From Flavobacterium sp. J372 (GTDB taxonomy: Bacteria > Bacteroidota > Bacteroidia > Flavobacteriales > Flavobacteriaceae), in contig NZ_JAJOMZ010000004.1 in the NCBI RefSeq assembly GCF_024699965.1, positions 2,292,001 through 2,356,000 on the forward strand: a stretch of 64,000 nt of DNA, read 5' to 3'. Every line of letters starts with the position of its first letter. Position 1 is the first letter of the stretch. Below, in pieces: positions 56,914 through 64,000 of the stretch. The notes under the pieces were generated by a model. The model saw nothing but the letters and a program-made list of their open reading frames with translations, did not search any database and was not told the origin of the DNA. A program made the position numbers and the translations under genes.

Positions 56914-58136
56914 ATGCTCCAAAAGGCCTTTACCCGATACATCAATAACTTCCGCGGTTTCAGCAGGGAGGTATGGATATTGGCTATCATCACCTTCATT
57001 AACCGTGCCGGTACTATGGTGCTGCCCTTCCTGTCAAAATATCTTAAGGAAGACCTGCACTTTACCTATAGCCAGGTCGGGTGGATAATGGTCTGCTTCG
57101 GCACCGGCTCAATGCTGGGTTCATGGCTGGGCGGCAAGTTATCAGACAAGATCGGGTTCTATAAAATAATGGTGTTCAGCCTCTTTACCAGCGGGCTTAT
57201 GTTTTTCGGGATACAGTTTGTCACCAGCTTTTACGGACTGTGCATCGCTATGTTCAGCATCATGGTAATTGCAGATATGTTCAGGCCTGCCATGTTTGTG
57301 TCGCTTACCGCTTACGCCAAACCTGAAAACCGCACCCGGGCTCTTACATTGGTACGCCTTGCCGTAAATATGGGTTTTGCACTTGGCCCTGCCATGGGCG
57401 GACTCATCATACTTGGTATTGGCTACAAAGGCCTGTTTTGGGCCGACGGCGCTTCGTGTATCATTTCAATATTGATATTTGCCTTACTGGTAAAGGAAAA
57501 AAGAAGCCGGCAGCCGACAGGCATCTTGACACTGCACAGCCACAACGCTCTGCCCTGCGTGATTTTCCGTTTGTGCTATTCCTGTTCAGCAGCTTTGCCA
57601 CGGCGTTTGTATTCTTCCAACTGTTTACGACACTCCCGCTCTATCACAGAGAATGGTATGGGTTAACTGAATTCCATACCGGGCTTATGATGTCGGCCAA
57701 CGGGCTTGCCATATTTTTTCTTGAAATGCCGATAGTAGGTTACTTTGAGCGAAAAAATGTAGAAAAGCTAAAAATTGTGATGTGGGGTTCGTTACTCATG
57801 GGTATAAGTTTCTTCGCTCTGCTGGCCAATGCATGGCTGGGTGCGCTGTTTGTTAGTCTTTTATTCCTCACAATCGGCGAGATGTTTTGTTTTCCGTTCA
57901 GTAATTCTTTTGCCATGAGCCGTGCACCCCGCGGACATGAAGGCCGGTATATGGCATTGTATACAATGACCTTCAGCCTGGCGCATATTACAAGCTCTAA
58001 GACCGGTATGGAAATCATCTCACACACCAGCTACTCTATCAACTGGTTGTTTATGGGTTGCTTCGGTTTACTGGCTGTTGGAGCATTGCTTTGGCTCCGT
58101 AAGTTACTTGCAAAAGAAAGTACCGGTATTTTATAG
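56914..58136 (+). CDS. MFS transporter (frameshifted)
   Basis: About 407 residues, twelve helices. The first half reads VWILAIITFINRAGTMVLPF, with a motif A-like GGKLSDKIGFYK after helix 2. The A run at 57497-57502 is one short; with seven it reads VKEKKKPAADRHLDTAQ in the central loop and joins the second half (FPFVLFLFSSFATAFVFFQL) to 58136. The break is thus in the loop between helices 6 and 7. I use ATG 56914 (MLQKAFTRY). Related to efflux-type MFS proteins; substrate unknown. Confidence 0.88.
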
Positions 58137-58171
58137 CGCTGAACAATAAAAAACTAACTTTTTAGTTTAAT

Positions 58172-58216
58172 AACTATAAAAATAGTTGCGCAACTAAAAA
58201 AATAGTTTTAAGTTTG
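58172..58216 (+). promoter_or_regulatory. BlaI-type operator overlapping the blaI promoter
   Basis: AACTAT-AAAA-ATAGTT (58172-58187) overlaps the perfect 14-bp palindrome TAGTTGCGCAACTA (58183-58196), then a further TAGTT at 58203. The -7 box TAAGTTTG is at 58209-58216, 18 bp before the ATG. A repressor bound here would block the promoter. Confidence 0.7.
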
Positions 58217-58234
58217 GATTATTAAAATACCGCC

Positions 58235-58594
58235 ATGCAAAAGTTAACTAACAAAGAAGAAGAAGTGATGCACATTTTATGGAAGCTTGAAAAGGCTTTC
58301 GTGAAAGATGTACTTACCGAAGTGACTGATGAAAAACCGCATTACAATACACTGTCTACTATAATTCGGAATCTTGAAGATAAAGGTTATGTAGCGCATA
58401 ATGCTTATGGCAATACCCATCAGTATTATCCTGTTGTAAGCAAAGAAGATTACCGCAAAGGCTTTATGAGCAATGCCATTGAAAATTATTTCAATAACTC
58501 CTATAAAAGCATGATATCATTCTTCGCAAAAGAAGAAAAAATCAGCGCAGACGAACTCCGGGAAATACTTGACATGATAGAAAACAAGAAGTGA
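58235..58594 (+). CDS. BlaI/MecI/CopY-family repressor
   Basis: A 119-residue winged-helix repressor. LTNKEEEVMHILWKLEKAFVKDVLTEV and YNTLSTIIRNLEDKGYVAHNAYG are the family's DNA-binding core; the C-terminal helices mediate dimerization. In the bla system it is cleaved after BlaR1 senses beta-lactam. Here the partner is the M56 protein two bases downstream, and the palindromes upstream are the expected operator. No beta-lactamase is adjacent, so the inducing signal is probably not an antibiotic. Confidence 0.92.
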   Translation: MQKLTNKEEEVMHILWKLEKAFVKDVLTEVTDEKPHYNTLSTIIRNLEDKGYVAHNAYGNTHQYYPVVSKEDYRKGFMSNAIENYFNNSYKSMISFFAKEEKISADELREILDMIENKK

Positions 58595-58595
58595 T

Positions 58596-60596
58596 ATGGA
58601 AAACTTCATCATATATATTACAAAGGCATCACTGCTGATAGCGGTATTCTTCCTGGCGTATCATTTCCTGTTACGCAAAGAAACGTTCTTCAACAGCAAC
58701 CGATGGTTTTTACTGGCGGGACTGTTCACAGCAATATCATTACCACTTATAGCCTACACCAAGGTAATCTGGGTTGACCCTGCCCCCGCCCCGGCAGAAG
58801 GTACAATTAATCTGGCGCACTACGCAGCTATACAAAATGCCATCAGGTCGGCAAATGGTGAAGCACCCGCCGAGATAAACTGGTTTGATGTTGCAGCAGG
58901 CCTTTATTTAGCCGGTGTACTGTTTTTCTTTGCGAGGTTTATATATGATATCATTTCACTGAGAAAGTTGATTATAGGGCAGCAAATTGTAAAACTTGGC
59001 CGGTATTATATGGTTGACACTACAACGATACAGCATCCTTTCTCATTCTTCAATTACATAGTATATAATTCATCGCTACTTGAGCCATATGAGCTTGAAA
59101 GCATCATTACCCATGAAAAAGTACACAGCTCGCAAAGGCATTCGCTTGATATGATAATAAGCCAGCTTTTTTGCATTGCTTTTTGGTTCAATCCCTTTAT
59201 ATGGAGATATAAGAGATCGATATCACAAAATCTCGAATTCATTGCTGATGCTGTTGCCTCAAAACGAATTACCGATGCACGTATCTATCAGAGGACTATG
59301 CTGAAATTTACTGCCCAGCCACAATATATTGCAATCACCAATCATTTTTATCAATCATTAATCAAAAAACGAATAGTTATGTTAAACAAGCAAAAATCAA
59401 AAAAAATGAATTCATTAAAGTATGGCCTTGTGCTGCCGGTTCTGGCTGCTTTTATGCTGCTTTTCCAGGTTAAGACCGTGGCTCAGGAAAAGAAAAGCTA
59501 TAGCAGTGTTATCGAATCTAAAGTAAAGGTGGTAGAAATGATTACCAAGGATTCGAAAGATGAAGAACTGAAAGAAAAGAAGAAAGTATTTAAGGAAGAG
59601 TTTGACACAGACGTAGATTTTCAGAATGTAAAACGTAATGACAAAAGCGAAATTACGGCTGTAAAAGTTACCGTGAAAGATAAAACCCAAAGCCAGGTAT
59701 ATGAGGTAGCCGGCACCGAGCCTATTTCACCTTTTACAATTGAAGTAGAGAAAGATGATGCCGGAAGAAAGTCAATAGCTTTCGGTAACGGCAATAAATC
59801 CCGTATTGTAAGAGGTGATAACTTTAAAATATTTGGTGATCCGCGAAAAGGCGATACAATTGTTGACAGGAAAATGATTATAAAGGGCCGTGGCAGTGTA
59901 GATAATATTCCTGCCCCTCCTACCCCGCCAAATTTCCCTGAAGATATTATTGCGAGAGGACAAGGCACAAGCATGAAATTTGGCAATACTGATGCGCTAA
60001 TAGTAATAAACGGCGTAAAACAAAAGAAAGGTGCCGAAATTAAGCTGCCCGCTGGCGAAGATGTTGCTGAAATCAATGTGCTAAAGGACAAAGAGGCCAA
60101 AAATAAATACGGCAAAGAAGGCAAAAAAGGTGTTATAGAAATTACAACCCGCAAAGGCCCGCAAGTGCGCATGGGCAGGCTTGCTCCTTTGCATGGCAAC
60201 GGACACGCTTATGCCATAACCATTCCTGAAGGGGAGTTTAATTTCGACTTTGATTTCAATATGGATGATTTGGGCGATATGGATGTCTTCCGTTTTAATG
60301 GCATGGAAGATATGCAGCGTGTGTTTGAAGACATGGGCAGGAATTTCAGCTTCAGCACTGAAATTAATGATGAGGTAATGGCCGAGGCAATAAAAAAAAT
60401 ACGCGAAGCGCAGGAAACACTTCAAAACAGGATGCCTGAAATTAAGCGTGAGCTAAAGAACAACGGGCTGAGCGAGAAAGAATATAAAGAAGCTTTGGAA
60501 GAAGCTAAAAAAGGTATGGATGAAGCGCGCAAAGAAATGGAAAAGGCGCGCAAAGAAATGGAAAATGCGCGTAAGCAAATGAACAAAAAAGCTTAG
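58596..60596 (+). CDS. BlaR1-like M56 metallopeptidase with TonB-plug-like segment
   Basis: A 666-residue membrane protease. Helices at about 5-22, 33-50, 90-110 and 265-283. The M56 zinc motif HEKVH (residues about 172-176) is followed by ISQNLEFIADAVA with the third ligand Glu. In place of a penicillin-binding sensor, the extracytoplasmic part has a stretch LIVINGVKQKKGAEIKL...IEITTRKG (about 465-520) resembling the plug of TonB-dependent receptors, then a Lys/Glu coiled coil (about 595-666). It probably senses a surface event and triggers BlaI cleavage. A terminator lies at 60650. Confidence 0.88.
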   Translation: MENFIIYITKASLLIAVFFLAYHFLLRKETFFNSNRWFLLAGLFTAISLPLIAYTKVIWVDPAPAPAEGTINLAHYAAIQNAIRSANGEAPAEINWFDVAAGLYLAGVLFFFARFIYDIISLRKLIIGQQIVKLGRYYMVDTTTIQHPFSFFNYIVYNSSLLEPYELESIITHEKVHSSQRHSLDMIISQLFCIAFWFNPFIWRYKRSISQNLEFIADAVASKRITDARIYQRTMLKFTAQPQYIAITNHFYQSLIKKRIVMLNKQKSKKMNSLKYGLVLPVLAAFMLLFQVKTVAQEKKSYSSVIESKVKVVEMITKDSKDEELKEKKKVFKEEFDTDVDFQNVKRNDKSEITAVKVTVKDKTQSQVYEVAGTEPISPFTIEVEKDDAGRKSIAFGNGNKSRIVRGDNFKIFGDPRKGDTIVDRKMIIKGRGSVDNIPAPPTPPNFPEDIIARGQGTSMKFGNTDALIVINGVKQKKGAEIKLPAGEDVAEINVLKDKEAKNKYGKEGKKGVIEITTRKGPQVRMGRLAPLHGNGHAYAITIPEGEFNFDFDFNMDDLGDMDVFRFNGMEDMQRVFEDMGRNFSFSTEINDEVMAEAIKKIREAQETLQNRMPEIKRELKNNGLSEKEYKEALEEAKKGMDEARKEMEKARKEMENARKQMNKKA

Positions 60597-60649
60597 ATTT
60601 TATATAAGGTTGGTTAGTAAAGTAATAAATAACAATTTATTATGAATTG

Positions 60650-60677
60650 AGGCAGCTGTAAAAAGGCTGCCTTTTTT
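60650..60677 (+). terminator. Terminator of blaI-blaR1-like operon
   Basis: AGGCAGC (60650-60656) and GCTGCCT (60666-60672) followed by a run of T. Confidence 0.85.
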
Positions 60678-60708
60678 TATATTTGATATACCTTAAATTT
60701 TTAATGTA

Positions 60709-60849
60709 ATGTTTAAGTTACTGGCAAAACTCAACAAATGGCTCCTGCCTAACTACACCAAAGAACGGCTAGACCTTGCTAAGGCTACTAAGCTGCAAAA
60801 GGCTATTATTGCCTGGAAATATTACGTGACTACACGGGCTGTAGATTAG
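60709..60849 (+). CDS. Small basic protein, 46 residues
   Basis: ATG 60709, reading MFKLLAKLNKWLLPNYTKER and ending WKYYVTTRAVD. Amphipathic and strongly basic, with the middle LDLAKATKLQKAIIAWKYYV likely helical. It sits between two terminators, so it is a separate transcript. The composition and intact short frame suggest a real gene. Its role is unknown; membrane or nucleic acid binding would fit. Confidence 0.55.
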   Translation: MFKLLAKLNKWLLPNYTKERLDLAKATKLQKAIIAWKYYVTTRAVD

Positions 60850-60902
60850 TAATACTAAGAAGTTGGAGTTATATTATCAGACAGGAATATTTTTATATAA
60901 AT

Positions 60903-60937
60903 AAAAAAGGCGAGAGATTAATATCTTTCGCCTTTTT
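60903..60937. terminator. Bidirectional terminator between the small gene and tRNA-Arg
   Basis: AAAAAAGGCGA (60903-60913) and TCGCCTTTTT (60928-60937) with T runs on both strands. Confidence 0.85.
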
Positions 60938-60939
60938 AG

Positions 60940-61013
60940 TGACACCGACAGGATTCAAACCTGTAACCTTCTGAGCCGTAATCAGATGCGCTATTCAGTT
61001 GCGCCACGGTGCC
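60940..61013 (-). tRNA. tRNA-Arg (anticodon ACG)
   Basis: On the minus strand: acceptor GGCACCG/CGGTGTC (one G-U pair), D arm GGCGCAACTGAATAGCGC, anticodon stem TCTGA/TCAGA with loop TTACGGC, and T arm ACAGGTTTGAATCCTGT. ACG is read as ICG after deamination and serves CGN codons. CCA is not encoded. Confidence 0.95.
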
Positions 61014-61182
61014 GTAAGCAATAGTCTATGACTTGTTTGCGGGTGCAAATATAGGGCACTAATCCTGAACTTGCAAACAATATTTTACATTAAATTCAAA
61101 TAAAAACAACATATAGTTTTAGGTAATTGGTTATCAGAGTCTTTAAAGAAAATGCTATCTTTCCAATAAGCTCTATTATCCG

Positions 61183-63384
61183 TTATAATAGAGACTTTAA
61201 TATTGTACGTACCGAATCTATATTATTTACATAATACTTTGCTGCAGTTCTTTGTGTACCTACTTTAACGGTATAAGCTGATGCCGGAAGTTCCTGAAAC
61301 ATAAATTCATCTGTCCAGTCATCGCCCACAGCGAATATAAAGTCAAAATCATTTTCTGAAGTAAGCCTGGCGGCAGCACGGCCTTTGCTAATACTGCTGC
61401 CTTTAATCTCAATAACTTTATTTCCTTCAAGCACAGCCAGCGCATTATTTGCCAATAACTCGTTAAGCACATGTTTAAGCTCTATAGTGCGCATGTGGGC
61501 AAGTTCGGCATCGGCCCTTCTGTAATGCCATGCCAGCGAATATTCTTTTTCTTCAATAAAGGTACCTGGCGTACTATCGGTAAAGGTTTCCATTATCGGG
61601 CGTATGCTTTCTTTCCAGTCGGTTTTAAGCCGCTCAATCGCTCGCCACTCCTGCCTGCGCCGCAGCCATACACCATGATCTGTAATAATAGTATAATTTT
61701 TATGCCCAAACCACTTTTCAAGTGTAGCCCTGTCACGCCCGCTTATAATGGCTAACTCAGTACGGGTGTCAGCAGCAAGGCTGTCAAGCAGGTTATATAA
61801 TTCCTCATCAGGCGATGCGTCTGCAGGGTTGTTTTTAAAGCCTGTTAAAGTACCGTCATAATCCAGCAACAAGAGCCTGCGTTGTGAATTTTTATAGTTG
61901 TCTTTCAAAATATCGAGGTGCTCCTGATTAAGTTTTTTTGCAGGAGAAACAGGGGCGGCTTGCTTTGTAGCATCAAGCGATTTTAAAAACGCCGCTGACC
62001 ACTTTTCAACATTATACCGCGATATACGCTTCTGCAGCGCCTGCATGCGTATTTTTTGTTCTTCGACAGGCATCTCCAACGCATATTTAAGGCTGTCAGC
62101 AATCTGCTCAAAATTATTAGGGTTTATAATCAGCGCCTCGTGCAGTTCTTTAGCAGCCCCGGCCATTTCACTGAGTACAAGTACGCCTGTCTGGTCAGTC
62201 CGTGTAGCAATGTATTCTTTTGCCACCAGGTTCATACCATCGCGTATGGGCGTTATAAGGGCCACGTCTGATGCTGCGTAAAGGTCAATAAGGTCATCAA
62301 AAGGCATTGACCTGTAAAAATACCACACAGGTGTCCAGCTTACGGTTGCGAGGCGCCCGTTTATGCTACCTACAAGCTCATCCGTCTCGCGTTTAAGCTT
62401 TTGATATTGCGGTACATTTTCGCGTGAAGGCACAGAAAGCATCACGAGTCTTACTTTGCCCTTATACTCAGGGTATTTATCAAGAAAATATTCAAAAGCC
62501 TTTATCCTGTTAGGTATGCCTTTGGTATAGTCCATCCTGTCGATTGACAGTATCAATCTGCTATCGGCATGCAATGTATTATGGGCATCAATATTCTGCA
62601 TCAGCTCAGACTTTGCCCCTTTCGGTGCCTGTATATGCTTCACCGCAGCATTATAGTACCGGTCATAATCAATCCCCATCGGGAAAAAGTCCACTTTGAC
62701 AATGCGCTCTCCAAAAGTGATTTCATTAAAGCGTATATCAAGCCCGGCCAGGCGTGAGGCAGTAGATATAAAATGCCTTACATAATCATAGGTATGGAAG
62801 CCTATTAAGTCAGCCCCCAACATTCCATATAATAGTTCATCCCTCCATGGGCATGTCCGGAAAAGTTCATATGACGGGTAAGGTATATGCAGGAAAAAGC
62901 CAATTGTAATGTCAGGCCGCAATTCTCTTATAAGCTGTGGCAGTAACAGTAACTGGTAATCATGCACCCAAACAGTATCGCCGGGCGCTGCATGTGCGGC
63001 AACTACATCGGCAAACTTGCGGTTTACTTCTTTATAGCTTTCCCATTCAACCAATTCAAATTCTGTATATGCCTGGAAATAATGAAACAAAGGCCACAAC
63101 GCTTTGTTACTGAAGCCGTAATAGTAATGCTCTATATCCTGCGCAGTGAGCGGTACCCTCACACATTTTTCATTTTGCAGGGCGGTGTCTACTGCTTCAT
63201 CTTGCCCTTCAGGAATTTCTTCTTCCGTGAGGCCAGACCATCCTATCCATATTCCATTCCCTTCAGCATGAACAGATTTCATACCGGTTGCCAGCCCTCC
63301 TATGCTCGATTTAACATTTAAGGTATTATCACTGAAATTCAGGTCGATAGGCAGGCGATTTGAAACTATTATTGTTTTGTTCAT
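61183..63384 (-). CDS. Bifunctional trehalose-6-phosphate synthase/phosphatase
   Basis: Makes trehalose from UDP-glucose and glucose-6-phosphate. It is 733 residues. The GT20 domain (1-460) has SNRLPIDL, GGLATGMKS, WVHDYQLLLLP, IDRMDYTKGIPNR and IRDGMNLVAKEY. The HAD phosphatase (about 490-730) has LLLDYDGTLTGF (catalytic Asp pair) and GDDWTDEFMF. The start is ATG 63384 (MNKTIIVSNRLP); the TTG before it is unlikely. It faces a GH15 gene across 50 bp, a common pairing in Bacteroidota for trehalose turnover or osmotic stress. Confidence 0.95.
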   Translation of the reverse strand: MNKTIIVSNRLPIDLNFSDNTLNVKSSIGGLATGMKSVHAEGNGIWIGWSGLTEEEIPEGQDEAVDTALQNEKCVRVPLTAQDIEHYYYGFSNKALWPLFHYFQAYTEFELVEWESYKEVNRKFADVVAAHAAPGDTVWVHDYQLLLLPQLIRELRPDITIGFFLHIPYPSYELFRTCPWRDELLYGMLGADLIGFHTYDYVRHFISTASRLAGLDIRFNEITFGERIVKVDFFPMGIDYDRYYNAAVKHIQAPKGAKSELMQNIDAHNTLHADSRLILSIDRMDYTKGIPNRIKAFEYFLDKYPEYKGKVRLVMLSVPSRENVPQYQKLKRETDELVGSINGRLATVSWTPVWYFYRSMPFDDLIDLYAASDVALITPIRDGMNLVAKEYIATRTDQTGVLVLSEMAGAAKELHEALIINPNNFEQIADSLKYALEMPVEEQKIRMQALQKRISRYNVEKWSAAFLKSLDATKQAAPVSPAKKLNQEHLDILKDNYKNSQRRLLLLDYDGTLTGFKNNPADASPDEELYNLLDSLAADTRTELAIISGRDRATLEKWFGHKNYTIITDHGVWLRRRQEWRAIERLKTDWKESIRPIMETFTDSTPGTFIEEKEYSLAWHYRRADAELAHMRTIELKHVLNELLANNALAVLEGNKVIEIKGSSISKGRAAARLTSENDFDFIFAVGDDWTDEFMFQELPASAYTVKVGTQRTAAKYYVNNIDSVRTILKSLL

Positions 63385-63434
63385 CAAAATTGCTTTGGAT
63401 TAGTAAGATGCTTTTTGTAAATTTAAAAAAACAC

Positions 63435-64000
63435 ATGGCCCTAACCTACCAAAATACCGGTTTTATGAATAATTTAAACTATGGCATCATCGGAAATTGC
63501 CGCAGCGCAGCGCTTATTTCAGATAAAGGATCAATTGACTGGTGCTGCCTTCCTGAATTTGATTCTTCGTCTGTATTCGCCAAAATACTTGATGATAAGA
63601 TAGGCGGTTCTTTTGGCTTTGTAGCGGAAGGATACAATGTAAGCCAACACTACCTTGACCAGACAGCCATACTTATCACAAAATTTGATAACGGTGTGGA
63701 TGCCTTTGAGTTAATTGACTTCATGCCGAGATATCGCAAGGAAAACGGTGGCTATCACTCCCCTCCGGAGATAATCCGTTACATCAGGAAAGTTTCAGGT
63801 TACCCGAAATTTAAAATAAAATATGACCCGAAACTTGAATATGCGCTCGACGAAACCCACAATTTTGTCAAGAAAGATTTTGTCATCAGCATCACCAATA
63901 CCCAGAAATTCGATTCGCTTTTCCTTTACAGTAATCTTGATAAAGAAGCTATAGTTACCGGGCAGGAAATATTACTGGAGCAAGACAGTTTCCTGCTGCT
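63435..64000 (+). CDS. Glycoside hydrolase family 15 protein (glucoamylase/trehalase-like), partial
   Basis: The N-terminal 188 residues of a GH15 enzyme, running off the right edge. LNYGIIGNCRSAALISDKGSIDWCCLPEFDSSSVFAKILDD is the typical opening of the bacterial GH15 family (super-beta-sandwich domain). The catalytic (alpha/alpha)6 barrel lies outside. ATG 63465 (MNNLNYGIIG) is an alternative start. Divergent from the trehalose synthase gene, so a role in trehalose or glucan breakdown is likely. Confidence 0.9.
   Translation, partial: MALTYQNTGFMNNLNYGIIGNCRSAALISDKGSIDWCCLPEFDSSSVFAKILDDKIGGSFGFVAEGYNVSQHYLDQTAILITKFDNGVDAFELIDFMPRYRKENGGYHSPPEIIRYIRKVSGYPKFKIKYDPKLEYALDETHNFVKKDFVISITNTQKFDSLFLYSNLDKEAIVTGQEILLEQDSFLL

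Noticed and set aside
58235..60596. Beta-lactam resistance operon
   Set aside because: No beta-lactamase nearby and no penicillin-binding sensor domain in the M56 protein.

Overview
The window is one contiguous piece of a Bacteroidota chromosome, most likely Flavobacteriaceae and close to Flavobacterium. This rests on promoters of the TTG-N20-TAnnTTTG type, weak ribosome binding sites, a LipidA/KDO gene (kdsB), family-typical neighbours such as DUF3822-rsmD and OtsAB facing GH15, a BlaI/BlaR1-like pair with a TonB-plug-like segment, and a Nth that lacks the C-terminal iron-sulfur cysteines. No rRNA, transposase, integrase or CRISPR array is visible. There are two tRNA-Arg genes, TCT at 18202 and ACG at 60940.

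Left part (1-18.0 kb) is an AT-rich accessory region. It starts with a type I restriction locus on the minus strand: hsdR, a PrrC-like anticodon nuclease, and hsdM running off the left edge (hsdS would lie outside). A XRE repressor with a TGTAC-type operator region follows, divergent from two large paralogous HEPN-type proteins. A gene-poor stretch (9.05-9.66 kb) carries terminators, hairpins and a striking 12-bp periodic TAC array. Then come a lysine-rich protein with a long inverted repeat at its end, two unknown minus-strand genes, an AbiEii-type nucleotidyltransferase with a DUF6922 partner, a mobB-mobA mobilization pair, an excisionase-like HTH protein, and a NACHT NTPase with an N-terminal nuclease-like domain. 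This looks like a mobilizable defence island.

Right part (18.2-64 kb) is mostly core chromosome: a surface-barrel gene, thiolase, NlpC/P60 hydrolase, bcp, nth, an ECF sigma factor, LD-carboxypeptidase, uvrA, DinB, ppc, an Lrp regulator, M14 peptidase, acyltransferase, kdsB, a RecD-like helicase, rsmD, hutH, nnr, uvrB, EamA and MFS transporters, blaI-blaR1, otsAB and the start of a GH15 gene. Several AT-rich accessory genes are slotted between these core genes with almost no spacing: a putative AbiC protein after uvrA, a DUF262+HEPN pair after uvrB, and small unknown genes after the VOC gene, after rsmD and before kdsB.

Sequence quality matters here. At least sixteen genes are interrupted by one- or two-base indels, nearly all in short homopolymers, and in every case restoring the frame gives a complete family-length protein. 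I read these mainly as assembly/sequencing errors and annotate the genes as single units, giving the position of each break. Phase variation is a real alternative only for the restriction genes.
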